A stretch of DNA of 64,000 bases, from positions 18,823,126 through 18,887,125 of the forward strand of contig NW_019211455.1 in NCBI RefSeq assembly GCF_002443255.2, written 5' to 3'. Each line of letters opens with the position of its first letter. Position 1 is the first letter of the stretch. Origin of the DNA: Varroa destructor. Lineage: Eukaryota; Arthropoda; Arachnida; Mesostigmata; Varroidae. Made by a program: the position numbers and the translations under genes. Under the pieces are notes generated by a model. The model ran no database searches and was not told where the DNA came from. It saw only the letters and a list, made by a program, of their open reading frames with translations. Shown piece by piece: positions 13,815-27,942 of the stretch.

Positions 13815-15349
13815 GGGTCGATGATATCTTAAGGTATCTACAATAAGCACCCGCTTCTCCAAACAACGACAAGAACAATAATCAAACTGACTCGCATAGT
13901 GGGGCACTAATGTTAATTGTCGTGTCAAGTAAATTGCCCCCAGATGGCAGTAAAAAATCTATAGCGCATCCAAAGGAAAAACCTATAGCCCCCCCGGCGC
14001 TACTACGGTAGATGATACATATAATAGAAAAAAGTATAGTTAAACTGAAAAGTCCCGTAGCGAAAAACTGCCACGTCATGCAATATTTTCTTTATCGCGC
14101 TTTGTAACACGTTACAATGTTACACAACAAACTTGAACCGGGATACAAGAAGGGTAACAACAATAGCAATCTTCTACGTTCGGTGTCAATCATTTTTCTG
14201 GTAGATGATGCCGACGACTGAACTTCCCTTTGGTCAATTCTATGATAGTTGTTACCGACGTGCGTTCAGCACGTACTAGCATACTTTTCATATGCTACGA
14301 ATGGGTAAAGAAAGAAATCATTGTTAAAATTTCTTCCTGTGCCACGCAACCTTCAATAGCTTCATGCGGACGTCAATGTCATCCTAGGTTTCGCATCAAG
14401 CCAAGCTGACGACCAAATAGGCAAGAAAAAAAATGCCCATGCATATGCATATGATGGTGGTAATAACTAAAGCCAAAATAATTATGCTAATTCCTGTTAC
14501 TCATAGGGAAAGCGCCCACGGAGAAACACGATAGACAAACGGACAGAAACAACGGCCCCATGAACTACAGTCATAATAATAGCACCATATGGAAATTATC
14601 CCGAACAATTATAATAAATTAATACATGCTTGACTAGCGTCGAAACTAAGAGAGAGGAGGTGGGATGGGGGGAAAAGAGTGAGGGGTAAGGGAAAGAAGA
14701 AGGTATGATGTTTGCGGTTGACAAGCAAAGGCTATATCTCCTGCGCGACAAAGAAAAACGACGATACTCCAAATATCGTTGCTAAGTACGGCACGAACAC
14801 CACTGAATATTACAACCAGTGTAACACCCAGATACTCGTGTCTACACTTCCAACAATACAATTTGCTAAAAATAGACATTATATGTATACTACATAATAT
14901 CTTTTCTTTTCTTCTTTTTTCGATTTTCTTTTTACGAGCGCACGACAAGAAACACACGATCAGGCCAAATGACGGTACAAGAGAATGTTAAACGTTAGAA
15001 AATTCTCGACGAAATCATACTAACGAACCACTGACAACAGGAGAATCAAAACTTGAGTCAGAGCTAACTCCACAAGAAGAGCAGAGCTGCTGAAAGAAAA
15101 CTACCTAATGAAAAAAAAAAATAAAAAACACATAATACAGACAAATATAAAAGATTGAAATAGATACACGGGTGCGATGCGTGCCGATCATTGTATCTGG
15201 ATCATGGCGTCTGTGTGGCCCAGCCTATAGTAGTATAACCTCAGATCGTTCGACATCGAGGCAACACGCGTCACTATCACTGATCAGCAACGTGTCCGCG
15301 TCCGAGGTATTCTGCATTTTAACGAAATGACAATTTTACAAGTTAAGCA

Positions 15350-15353
15350 CAAT

Positions 15354-15384
<31 letters not shown>

Positions 15385-15435
15385 GCAACAACAACAACAA
15401 CAACAACAACGACAACAACGACAACGACGACGACC

Positions 15436-15487
<52 letters not shown>

Positions 15488-15492
15488 CGATC
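15350..15492. repeat. Compound (AAC)n(GAC)n trinucleotide tract
   Basis: About 140 bases of AAC units grade through mixed units into a long perfect GAC run. In one plus frame this reads as poly-Asn followed by poly-Asp; on the minus strand it reads as poly-Val. The unit order suggests a single A-to-G change in the AAC unit spread by slippage. A 74-codon frame spans it, but there are no coding flanks or splice signals that I can see. I treat it as a repeat, not a gene. Confidence 0.9.
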
Positions 15493-16827
15493 ACGTTAAG
15501 AAAGACGACGAAATATCTCATATCTTTATTAAGATCGTATATAATAACTAATTAATATAATCCGGACGCGCAACGCTGTTGACGTTTGCTGGATGGCGGA
15601 ACCTCTTTCACAGTTCAGGCGGCTAAAGGAGATGAAATAGATAGAGAGAAAACTAAGGCATGGAGTTATTACGAACCACACAAACTGCCATACCGGGTTA
15701 CTCTATCTCTTAATGAACCAGACGAAAATGCAAACTAAACAAACATGCAATAATAACAGTAATAATAATAACAATAATCAATGAGCGCAAAACTACGATA
15801 AATGTAACATTCAAACACGACAGACTAACAGCCAACCAATAAAAACAAAGTTAGTAAAAACAATAGAAACATGAAAATAATAATATTGACTTTGTGAACT
15901 GTAGCTGAATGTAATAAAAGACAATTAATAGAAAGCAAACATTCTACTTTGAATGAGAAGAGTAATAATCGGACGAAAAAACAGTGTTTCCTTAGCATAT
16001 GAAATTTTCAGATTGACTACATCAGCCGGTACATCCCGGTTCAAGCATTTTCCCTTTATACTGTAGGTGAATGCGTATAGCCCTTCTCTTATTATTAATT
16101 AAAGAAATTTTCCTTTCGTTAATTTCGAGAAACTTTTGCGTTATATTCTCCCTTGCTTGTCAGTCTCTACCTGTGAATTCAATGTGGTTCAGATTGAGGC
16201 CTCTATCCGCTCTATGGGAATAAGGATGCCAATAATAGGACTTCAATAGGTCTGTAACGTCGTTGACACACAAGACAGCAACGTTCTTATCTTCTTAAAG
16301 ACAGATAAAATGTTCTTATCTTCCAATCGATGCACTTACAAAATGGTCGGCTCCTATTGCCGTTGTCAAGTGGGTTCAGCGAAGTAAGAAATGCACATAA
16401 TATATTCAATATGTAATTATATTGTGATATAACTATCATGTGTATCCTATGGATAATCATATAATGAAAGCTGGTAGAGACGTTTAAGCTTAACGTGATA
16501 AATTAATTTTAATTAGAAATTTTCGATTGATGGAACTAACACTTTTTTTGCGCCCACACGAACACACATACACATACTCTTGGAAAACGCGCGTAGCATT
16601 TGAAGCTCATAATGTCGACTGTAATGTTACCGACCGATGATCTATCCACTTAATATCTATTTATACATTTGCAATTTCTGCTACGTCCTAACTACTCTTT
16701 CTAAAACTACAACAATTATTATTACTACGACGAACGTAGACCATTGCATACTTGGTTCTGACTTAGCCTCCAAAACTCCCCCCTCGACAAAGACAAACAA
16801 AGTAAAAAAGATCATCTTGAAGTCTAA

Positions 16828-17202
16828 ACGTTACCAACAAAGAAACTGCGACGACTCCCAGAAGAAGACTTCGTAGAAATAGTAAATAACACAACCTCAT
16901 TTCCTAGGCCGGATGCCTCTGGCCTCGCTACACGCTTCTCGACAGAAACGTTTTCTGGACTTGTACAAAACCAGCAGGCAAGTCTTGGACGGCGACGACG
17001 ACGCCCTTCGCTTGTTGATTTGAGCCGCCCGTCTTCGATTGTTAGCCCGGCTGCTCAGCAAAAGCTTTCTTCGGGGTGCCAGGCGCTAGATCTGAGCCTC
17101 TTTTGTAAACCAGCCCTTCGTCCCGGCTTTTCGACATTATTCGAAGTTGTCCAGGTCGCCCCTCGTACCATATATTTTGGTGCAGTCTCGAGAAGCCGTT
17201 AG
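16828..17202 (+). CDS. Candidate exon, Ser/Pro/Gln-rich unknown protein
   Basis: A single frame is open for 124 codons between a TAA at 16825 and a TAG at 17200. The first methionine-free half reads as a normal soluble or disordered protein (segments LPEEDFVEIVNNTTSFPRPD and RRRRPSLVDLSRPSSIVSP). Possible acceptors lie at CTCCCAG (about 16861) and at CATTTCCTAG (about 16906); the second has the better pyrimidine context. The frame could be a terminal exon. Against it, no AATAAA lies close downstream, a second frame is also open over part of the interval, and no family is recognised. It lies in a GC-richer island. Confidence 0.3.
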   Translation, partial: TLPTKKLRRLPEEDFVEIVNNTTSFPRPDASGLATRFSTETFSGLVQNQQASLGRRRRRPSLVDLSRPSSIVSPAAQQKLSSGCQALDLSLFCKPALRPGFSTLFEVVQVAPRTIYFGAVSRSR

Positions 17203-17654
17203 CGCGCGCCCCTATCTAAATCCTCGTGTACAATCCTAATTCAATGGACAGGACGGTTGGAAGTCATATGATTGACAAGCCCTCTCTAATCGTTCAGTCT
17301 CTTTGTTGTTTCAAATAATATATTATTATTGATTAGCCGGGAAGGGGTCTCTAATGGTCATTTACATAGCTTTTAACGCGAGATATGATAAAGAAACGTA
17401 TTACAAAATTACATTTTTCTTTTTAAGGACAAACAGAGGGAAAGGTCAACGATATCAACGACGAAGGGTGACATAGAGCTCACACCCTCGAACCCGACCG
17501 ACAGAATCCGGTCGACATTTGTTCCTCTGTGTTAGCACTAACGAGCTATAAAAGACGAAGGGCGGACCAGGTTTGACTTTGTTCGTATTAAGCCCACAGG
17601 CTGGAAGATGAAGACCTCTTAATGACGGTGCTGATAATAAGGATCATAGCCGGA

Positions 17655-18072
17655 TACCTTTGGCTCATGGGTCATTGAGCCTTGGAATCTACGCACTTCA
17701 TAAAGCTGCCAGTCCTGTCGAATGATTAAGGCCTTTCTTTTCGTTCCATCCGCGCGATTTATCATATATACATATATACGATGCTGTAGATGAACATGCG
17801 TACTGCATGTGCACGGGACGAGCACGAGCCTGAGAAATGGTATGGCACGCAGAACTGCAACATGAATAGCCACGGCAGGCGCCATTGCCATAATTAAAAG
17901 CATCACGAAGAACACATGTATGTATATGACGATAGCCGTTTTGGCGATGGAAAGTCCTTGAAGGATACCCAGTTGAGCGAGTGGACAGACGGGCCGTCCA
18001 GCCAAGTCCGAGCAATATGTAAATGCGATGGCACCGCCTCTTCTATCAAACGTTGCTATTGCTAAATCGGGG
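17655..18072 (-). CDS. Candidate exon with hydrophobic segment
   Basis: On the minus strand an acceptor-like TTGTCAATATTAG precedes a frame open for more than 130 codons. The frame contains a hydrophobic stretch (around IVIYIHVFFVMLLIMAMAPA) that would suit a membrane helix. A reasonable donor (CAAAG then GTATCC) sits inside the frame near its end; if it is not used, the frame runs on to a TAA at 17619. No family is recognised. At this length a chance open frame is quite possible. Confidence 0.22.
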
Positions 18073-21000
18073 GCGAGCAACCTAATATTGACAAAGAGCG
18101 GACCCTAGTAGAGAAACTCAGGCATTAGCTTCGCGTTTCGCCGCCCAATCGCATCATGTAGCTGGAGGCAGGTGACCCTGGCCCTGGAGCGAGGCATCTT
18201 TAGATAGACAGCGAGTTTACGACTTAGAGCTAAAAATTAGAGAAATGGTTAGATTTAAGCAGAACAACGATCGATCAACGCCTGACTCTTGTAGCGGAAT
18301 AGAATTAAACAGACAAGTAGAATGAAACACCACACGGACAAACAATTAACGACCCTGCGCCTGAATCCAGGAGAACAGGATGAATGACACTACCTGTATT
18401 AGCGTCCTACAGTTGTAACAACCTACATTATGTTACATCACATTCAACGTTAGCCAACATTTTCTGGAGACAAACTCTCGAACCCCTATCACTACCACCT
18501 AGATAAAACAGCCACCACAACGAAGACAGCAGCACGCCGAACGTAGATGTAGCAACGTGGTGAATGAAAAACCACGAGCATATTAATAGATGTTTTTAGC
18601 TGGGCCTTCGGTGGCTGTATTCAACAAAAATCTTGATCATCACGTGTCAACATACGCTAAAATACTCACATACGTATAACACCCGAAAAAACAAATATGC
18701 ATAAAAAAAAAATCAAACACCACAGGGAACGAGACATAGATTAACATAGTGTAGAGTTACCACGTTCGCGGATTCAAAATTTCTGGCTCTCCTATTAGAC
18801 TTCTATCGCGAGAGTACGCCCTCCGAACCTTGTGAAGAACGCTTGTTTATTAGAATAACAAAAACAACAGCAACAATAAAACAACAACAACAGCTTCCAT
18901 GGCAGATAAACTAAGAAGTCCACAACAGCAGAGAGACGAACAGTTATGACATAAGGAACAACTATAGCAACAATTCAAACTGTGGATAAAGCGATCTTCT
19001 TCTGAAACGAAAAAGAAAATGTACGCCACCCACGACTTACAAGCTAACTATTCTAACAGCTGTTTCGTAGAGAGATACGTACTTCGGTGCACTGTAGAAT
19101 GCAGAAATCGACTAGGTTTACGAGCTCGAACACGCGCACACGGCATAATAATCCTGTCGATGGTATTCCACGAAACATATGCTACAAGCGTATATCTATT
19201 TTGATACGTTGTCGAAATAGCTCCATGGCCGAGCATCTATTGCCATATGCAATAACAAACTGTGCAACAATTTTGACTTTGTTTACAAGACAAACAGGTT
19301 CACTGCTGCCCGAATACATAGAGCAAAATATATTGCGCAAGATCGTGCCTTGATTGACGACTTCTGATACGACCTGCCACGTACTTGCGCAAACAAGCTT
19401 TCTTAGCGGATCCCGTCCAAAATGGTGACGGGAATGTGCCTAAACAAACGAGCGTATTGTAGGTATCGTATAAATAGCCTGACTAATACCAAGCATTTGT
19501 TTCTGATAGAAGCAGGATCGGTAATGCGCATATGGCTGATTCTGCAATTGTCTTGTCCTACGTCAGATCCTCACGCATCGGAGTGGGTTAACTCGTACTT
19601 CGATATATTTTTGATGATGTTTATTTCTGCTTAACATAATTCTACTGCAATGTCGTTAAGCTTGACCATTTCATCTACGAGGTAGAAGGAATGTAAACAA
19701 TATTATGTTTTATTGTTCTATGACCAGTCTAGAGAAAACACCCAAACGACCCAAAGAGCAATCAAGCTCAATTTACGGCCTGGAATTGCGTTCGCTACTG
19801 ATCATGGAAACCCGCTACCAGTGGCCACGCAAATTATAAAACTGTCGTTACCTCCGGCAAACACACGCAAGTCCAGCATAGATCTCAGACACCAAAACGG
19901 AACATCGGCAATGGAAATAAATTTACAAAAATAGGTATGCGATCAATGAAGTATGCTGTGTGCACTTCGCCACCTCCCATCGCTGAAGTGTCATCAACCG
20001 GAAGAAAGGGCGGAGCTGAAAATCTAACTGAAAGATAGTAAACATAATGCACCAAAAACAACGAGCTTCACGCCAACGTAAAACGACCACGACAAATAAA
20101 TTTTCGATGCTCTTGAAATTCACAGACAGGCCACTGGTTATTATAGTAGGCGTCAAAAACTATTAGCGAAACTTTACAGTAAATGCAAACTAATGATGTT
20201 AAAAATAGAGTTGAAAAATTAAGGACAGGACTGATTCATAGGGTACATAACTTCTAAACGAAAATAAAATTACAAACATAAGCCTTCCAGTTTTTAAATC
20301 GTTTGAACACGGTTACGCGCCCTTGCTTTAAAACTACAAGTATAAAGTATGAGTAAATAAACTTTACTAAGACTAAGAACCTAATGCTGCAAATTTTGGT
20401 TTTGACGAATGCGTTCGAAGCCGCGAACAGCGAAAGCAACACGTAAGAAAAATTGTCCAAAGTATATCTGATATGTAGAGATTCCTAGATATGCTTGATC
20501 CTATTAGAATTGACTAGGAAAAGACGCTTTCGTTGCTACCTATTGTGCTCCACCCCAACAATACCGTTGTCCAGAACGTTTCATCTTTGCTCCCCGTTCG
20601 CTTTTTCTGTTGTAACAAGGACGGCGCCAAGGACATTGAGTATAATTGTTGTTAGCGACGATTATCAAACATGGTGAAACTCTGCCTATCATATTTGTCC
20701 GTGTTGTAACTTCTAGTAAACATAATCGTGTGGCCTTCATTCAACCTTGAACGGCCCGAAGGTAAACGCGTTGAACTTTTGTAAACAGATACTACTTCGA
20801 TTTCGGTTTGCACTCGATGAAGGTTCTTCTGCTCGAACCAGAACCGCAAACAAATAATGTAACGGCATGGAAGAAAAGCAAATAAGGCATTTGAATATCT
20901 CGGCAGTATACAATGTATGATGTATTATATACCTCGAAATAGACGTGCTTATGTCGCAAAAGAGAGCAAAAATTGGACAGCCATAATCTGTCAGATAAAC

Positions 21001-21504
21001 CTACTAGTCCTATAGAAGTTCAGTACGAATAGAGTTAGTTGTAAGCAATCCGAACTCAATCACCGAAGTCGATATACATCAACAGCCCACAGACTGAAAT
21101 GCCCCTTTACGGCAATTCAAGTATCATGACAGTGTCAAGCGGGAATTTCTGTGAGGTAGCAAAGCTCACTGAAACCGAATAAAAACACTGATAAAAATCA
21201 CATCGTACCAGTATAGCAATAGAAAACAACTCCGGAAACAGGTGCAAGCTTCAATACAGGCTGTTGAAATTGTTAAACCTGCTAACTGCTGATCCACTGA
21301 CCACAGTCTATATCAGACGGACCTATCACAAAGAAAGAAAGACTGGTCATCACACAATCAACACACTCCACATGCTAGAGGATATATATATACTGCTGAG
21401 GAAAAGCTATATACAAGCAATCGCGATTATCTCTATGGGCTCATTTGAGCTCATTATAGATTATTCTACAATAAAATGGGTGGTTTTTATCCGAGCTATT
21501 ATAT

Positions 21505-21604
21505 NNNNNNNNNNNNNNNNNNNNNNNNNNNNNNNNNNNNNNNNNNNNNNNNNNNNNNNNNNNNNNNNNNNNNNNNNNNNNNNNNNNNNNNNNNNNNNNN
21601 NNNN
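21505..21604. other. Assembly gap, 100 N
   Basis: Exactly 100 N between TATTATAT and TATAGG. The round number indicates a placeholder of unknown true length. Open frames drawn across it are meaningless. Confidence 0.97.
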
Positions 21605-24600
21605 TATAGGAAATGTAAAACAAGTATATCAAGGGTAATCGACAGGCACCATGGAGACTGCAAGGCACAACCAACTAAGTTCTACGAAAATTGGGTCCAC
21701 AAACTACAAATCGCCCGACTAGCAAAATACGTGCTAATAATTTATTGTCACTGAATAATTAACGTAAAAAATATTTTTTTTATTAGCAGAAACCGTTTCC
21801 AACGGTCCATCTGCATTTCAGGCCAAACATACAAATACGTGGCTTTTGGTGTTTAATTATTGAAAGCCAGTAATTCGGAGTCTCTCTTCGTATCCGCCGA
21901 AAGCGTTCCAAGAAGCGAGCCGATACGAACCAAGAGGCGGGATAGGTCCGAATGGAGGTCACACCACACACGAAAATAATGCTTCCAGCGATACTGGGGA
22001 TGTTTTCAGCAATTAAGCTATCCTACTGGCAAAAAACCACCAACTATTTTAATGAAATCCAACAAAACATAATGGAAACAAGATCAATTATCTGAGATTG
22101 ACAGTGATTAAGTCATAGAGCTAACCATGAGTGTTATTGATTGTTAAAGGCGAATATCAAAGATGCAGGAGAGACGCAGCATTCGTGATCGCAGCGTTAG
22201 CCTCAACGGCCACACGAAAACACAAAAAAAAAATCAAAATTTGAACCCAACCTTATTGTAAACACAGTACCAAAGATAAAAAAACACAACAATAATAGTA
22301 AACATCGGCAGAGTAAGAAAGAATTATACCTGAAATTATACGAAACGCTAAAAACAAAAACAGACGGTTAGGATCAGTCGTGTAGTCAGTTGAGGCTTAG
22401 CCTGTGACAAAATTACGACACAGGTAGTAGGGGCATTCTGATATAAGCGAGATGCGATTCGTAGGGTTATGATACGACTACCGTAATCCTGCTACCGCCT
22501 CAATGGTGGGCTTGGAGGATACAAAACTTCCTGCATATTAACGACCTTTTCCAGCAAACTCATATTTCATAAACACTAGTCCTAGTACACTTACAATATT
22601 TACAACGGAAATACTTAGAATTATTATTATAACAACTATAATATATATGAATATTTAAAAATTCTACTGAAACTGTTATTCTTACAGTCACTAGATACCT
22701 TCATGTTAATTTATGATCATGCTTTCCTGTGACGTTTATCTCGACCAGTACGACACATTGTTATGTCAAGTATATTAAAATAATAATGAAGAAAAAGGAT
22801 AATAACAACAGCATGTGATGATTTCGATCATGCCTTTGGACGGCTTGAGAGAACTTCGGCAACAGCTGGATAGATGTTCAGTGTTTACCAAAAATAGAAA
22901 CGACGAGAGATGGCCGTCCATGAAGTCCACCGAGAACCACTTTACATGTTACTTAGCTATTCCCAAAACATATAAAAAGCAGTAAGTACGAGATGAAGTG
23001 ATCCGCTTAATAGCTAGTCTTATTGCCGCAACAGAATCGCAGTGCAGAAGCTAAGGTACATAAGAAGACTCGAGGTTAATAAAAATTAAAGATCACGTTC
23101 AATTGACGTCTCCATCCACACGTTATCATACGCAAACGTATACAAGCTACGTCGACGCTCGAATATAGTACGACGGGCTAAAGTAAAATGAAGATATTGG
23201 TTATGAACATAGAACCTGAAGATTGCTGTTAGTAGATTTTTTCCTTGGTCACTATAGCGACCGTATACGGTACGAGAACAGTGCCTCCAACGCACAACCT
23301 CGTGGACTAGGAATATACGAAAAACAGGTAATAGTAATTATATCCACAACGACAACATAGTAATAATAACAACAACGAGCTTTAGGGATTAAGAAAAAAA
23401 AAAAAAAAGGTTCAATCATAACTAGAGACACTGTCCTATAGAAAATAATGTCAGTAAACAACGGTCCGAAGCGCATCGATTATATCGGCTTTTAACTCAC
23501 CAAACAGCAAATATACAAAGGGTACAATGAATGACCAGCGGATTCAGGAAGCATGAGAGTGAAAGATCATTGACACAAACTTTGTTCCACCTACGCAACG
23601 CTACATTCCCCGTAGTATATAGCTTACTTGCATCTACCATATAACTCATCCTATCAAAGGTCGGTTCTAACTAAGCCTTAGTTGCTTTTCTGACAACAAA
23701 AAATGATGCTAATACAACAGTGATTATATCTGGCTTTCTGGCATTCTCCCTTCTAACTTAACATAAACACTATCGTATTATTGATCATAAAAGACATAAA
23801 TGCATAACATAAAGCAAATAATCCCGTACGTGGTAACGTACCCTAACGTTAAACTTTTTCCCGTACAGCCGTCAAAGATGGCGATATCCATTACAACTCC
23901 ACTCTGTTTCACTAAGAATTAGTTACCGACGCCAGCAACCGCTAAAACAATCCACGACTAATACTACGAAAATATAAGTAATATTGAAATAACTACTTAA
24001 TATTGATAATGTATTATTATAAAGGATAAATAACAGCGTGGACAACAGAGTGTCCTCGAACAGCACCTACAGGATACAATCCATACAGGACAGACGATAT
24101 ACTTAACAAACACTTATGAGATAATAACTATGATAGTACAGAATCCTACAGAGTAATGATCATTAGTGTTACAATACAAACAAATAGGTGTACATGACCG
24201 TTCCCGCTTCATAACAGACCATAGATATTCTATTGTTTTGTACTATAGTTGGCATATCTGTACAGAAATTATAGTTCTAATCAGCAGGAGATATTTTCTT
24301 CGAAAACACACGATCGTACATCCGGGTTCGTTCTAAAGACAAACAACATGTTTCTTTCGACCCGTGCAAATCGTAGCGTATTGTTTTCATAGAGGGAAAT
24401 TAATGGTAGTAGAATGGATGCGATAAAACGTTTACGAAGCAGTCTATCTGAAGAAGTCGACTGGACGTTTGTCGAAACATTTTGGTAATAAACGTGCGGC
24501 GAAGGAAGAATAACGATAATTTTTGCTACAAAGTCAAAAATCGAGTAAGCAGCTCCCTATAGGTCAGACCTGACCTGAGGAGAAATGAAAACGAAGTTTG

Positions 24601-27600
24601 ACACTGGTCTCCCTTATTAAGCAGACCACTGCGAGGATTGTCAGGACATTTTTAGGCAAAAAGAAACCGGCAGACGCCGAGCTATCATAGGGCATGTACA
24701 TTATAAAAACTAGAGAGTTATAGACGAGGTTTCGGTTCTGCAGTATGGTTTAATACATGCGATTGCTATATGGAATATTTAATCACACAGCTATGAAGCA
24801 TCGAAAGTCAAGGTATCACCTTTAAACTAACTGCTACTCTCACCATTGGACGACAACGACTATGGTGCAAATGATAGAAATAGTGACGATTTTGCGCAAT
24901 ATCAAACACTGTCCCCAGTTCGCGGGTCGGATCATCCCGCCCCATATAAAGTGGTTCTCGAACGCTACCTGGTCCGGTACGTCGACCTCCTATAACGGAC
25001 CACCGAGGCACCAGCAAAGTTAAGGACGACAGATAAAGTGATGCTGATGATGGCAATCTTTCGTAAGGTGTGGAACTTTGGTCTCAACAAATCAAACCAC
25101 GAGGGCAAATAATCGACTACAGCTGCAAATGTACCTATATTTTAATTATCACAAAACAAGTGAAAAGTCGTTGTGTTCAAAAATTTCGAAACTTCACACT
25201 GGCATACACCCAATTTACCTTCAGCCTTCCGATGCTTGAACACGTTTAAGCTGTGCATCCCTGTTGCCAAGAATATTATACAACAACACCAGCAAAAGGC
25301 AGGTAGCGAAGGGTTTTATGGAACATGTTTCAGAAGACGTGTTCAATTCAAGTCTAGCGCCGGTTCACCTCAGATAGAACGTAATGTACGTAAATATGAG
25401 ATGCCTGCATTCGACAACAGGATCATGGCACCCTCTCTTTACACCACAGTACTTATCATATTTGATAGTTGCTTTGCAGAGTTGCGCAACACAAAATATA
25501 TGACATCTCTACACACGTCGCAGGTATCGAACGCCATTTTCACACCCGGCTTTATACGTACGAACTTAGTCTCCCAGCACCCGTAGCCCATAGGAACTAG
25601 TCACAGTGTCCCAATGCAACGCTATATACGATCCGCCATCTCTTACCTAAACGGTCCCCTCACCCCGTTTTGCGGGGGGATACACCGGCAATTCGGTTGG
25701 ACGTATACCCCCCTGTAGCAGAACCCTGTCTGCTCGAACGCCCGAATGCAAGACTCTTTAACAGAAGCTGATACTGAGATTTTCTACTGCAACTAACAAC
25801 AGCTGCCAACAGACAAATTTCAACAACAACGGTAATGGATGATGGATGACAGCAGTTCAATTATGTTGTTTAAACTATCCCAATGTTAGATCTACTGTTC
25901 CATCCTCTACATCTATACTCAAATACCACTAACTATCTACGAACTATTATCTCTCCTTAGACCTATTATCTTATTATCTCTCCTGTTTTGTAGCGTTTAG
26001 CCGGCGCGACGAAGCACATGTCGGCTTCTGCTCAGCATCTTCATTTGTATTACCATTCAGCTCGCATAACTCAGGAGAACGATACGACTGAATGAAGTGA
26101 CACGACGAAGTAATAATATTAAATTAATATTAACATGTCACGTAATATACAAAAAATGGTCTATAGTACGCACTTTAAAAAATCTACTAAAAATATAACT
26201 TTTCTGATCGATAGACAAGATACAGTCGTATTGACTTGCAAAAGAGAGAGAAGTTCAGTGCGAGTATTCTCGCAGGGTCACTTGTGCGTTTACCGCTCGG
26301 CAAGCTTGGCCACTGAAATCGTCCGTGCAGACTAGAGAAACGAAAGGGTTCTACCTAAATATAGACTCGAATATACGCTCTGCACATGAATATACGGCAT
26401 ATTTATAATGTATATCACGATCGTAATCATTTTTCGTGGTTTGTGAACGGAAGGCGTGTCTCTCATTATGCAGTTAGCGGGTCCTAACCACCGAAGGAAA
26501 GGCCTGTTCCATTCCCCGTCGGTGCGGCCGATAGCGTATATACCAAAACAATCTGCTGCATGCGAGCAAGCATGTTCGATCAATGACACGGAACAGCAAA
26601 AGCCAGCCAACCTTATGAAACCTAGCAAATAATAAGAGCAACGAGAAATAACAGACAGCGATAACCAAATAACAATGAAGAAAATCCAGTGGACTTGGCT
26701 CGGAAACAGACCATGAATGTATGAACGGGTAAAAGATAAGAAAAAAAAAAAACTAAATTTGAGTAACTTGAGGGTGGTATGTATGGGTGTGTGTCGATGT
26801 GTCTGTACTGGTGACAAGTCACTCGAAGTGTGACCGTATGATTAAGTACATGATCCAGTTAAATCATATCACATTATAATTAATACTCAGAGCGGCGCTA
26901 ATTTGGCATTGGCAACCCGTGTTGATCCATACGCCACTCGCTAAATGTCGATATGACTGTTTACCAAGCACTCTAACAGGTCTAAGCTGTATCATGCGGT
27001 ATGAATATACAAGAACAAAAGGTACTAGGAGTAAAAACCGTTGTACCGAGCACCATCAAGAAGACATTCTACTTTTACATCAACTAACGTCTTCTGCGAA
27101 GTAACGCAAACAGTCAGTAGACTGGAAAATAAAACTGAAGCTAATAAAAACAAAGTGTCTTGCCAACGGGGATCGATGGCGTATTTAAGGGCCATATGTT
27201 CGTCCTGCAGTGTCATTCTAGTGCCTCAGAGCCAGCTCGCTAGTGAGAACAAAGTCGTTTCATTCCCCTAACTACCAGTTATTAATGCAATTACACCGTA
27301 CCGTATGTGAAGATTCCGAGAAGACATCTCGTTATTCGCACTACTGACAGAAAAAAAAAAGACAATATTGCTGCAACAGAGAGGAAGAAAAGGGTCCTAG
27401 TTTTTTCCTTTTTTAGGTGTCCCGAAGCAGAAGACAGGCATGAACATTGTCCTGTATCGAAAATGAAACCAAAATAGTAATCTTACCAATATCTAACAGC
27501 TTATCAAGATGTTGAGCAACTATTGATTGGTTGTAAACGCACAGTTATGTACTGTCTATTGGAGACCTATGTAACTGCTTTAAACAGGGAAGCGACTATG

Positions 27601-27864
27601 TGACCGATGAATGGTGTAGATCATACAATATGAACATATAGCGGTTTATATGGTTATGGGATATTATAATAGAAAAACGTCGATGCCTTCGCACTCGACC
27701 ACAAGGCGGGCAGGCCAAGTTTCTTCCTCTCAACCAAGCAATACATAGACGTCTACGAAGTAAACACGAACTAGCCGTAGCCTTGACTGACTATTAATCG
27801 ATGTCTCCTTATAAAGTCGTCGCTGTTACGCCGCATAATAACCAAATAAGATATCTACATGGTC

Positions 27865-27906
27865 ATATATATATATATATATATATACACATTCGTGTGT
27901 GTGTGC

Positions 27907-27939
<33 letters not shown>
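27865..27939. repeat. Compound (AT)n ... (GT)n microsatellite
   Basis: An AT run is followed, after a short spacer, by about 45 bases of GT with GC interruptions. Alternating purine-pyrimidine sequence of this kind can adopt Z-DNA. The 127-codon frame spanning it is a repeat artefact. Confidence 0.9.

Positions 27940-27942
<3 letters not shown>

Larger units (their letters stand above)
6070..16800. other. Repeat-bearing noncoding stretch
   Basis: About 10.7 kb with no gene I can support. It holds poly(A), (AT)n, (TTA)n, (AC)n/(AT)n and (AAC)n(GAC)n tracts, listed separately. A 134-codon minus-strand frame at 10873-11277 has no recognisable content or exon borders. Open frames around 13.0-13.9 kb are generated by the AT repeats. 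A purine-rich block at 14646-14702 is, on the minus strand, a roughly 50-base pyrimidine tract ending in CTTAG. It looks like a 3' splice site but leads into frames that close quickly. Confidence 0.5.

Noticed and set aside
15327..15551. Poly-Asn/poly-Asp protein on plus and poly-Val on minus
   Set aside because: A direct translation of the (AAC)n(GAC)n repeat with no coding flanks.
21264..21754. Open frames crossing the N run
   Set aside because: The N bases have unknown content and length, so the frames are not real.
23440..23560. Minus-strand hydrophobic frames ending at a perfect GTGAGTT donor (SFIVPFVYLLF), resembling a receptor helix
   Set aside because: The hydrophobic frame is closed by a TGA with no acceptor AG between that stop and the donor, so no exon can be built.
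25173..25586. 137-codon plus-strand open frame
   Set aside because: Composition is mixed, but there is no start context, exon border or family resemblance.
26332..26817. 161-codon minus-strand open frame, the longest in the window
   Set aside because: It reads as a Phe/Ser/Leu-rich sequence driven by a purine/pyrimidine bias, has no exon borders or recognisable domain, and is within chance expectation for the longest frame.
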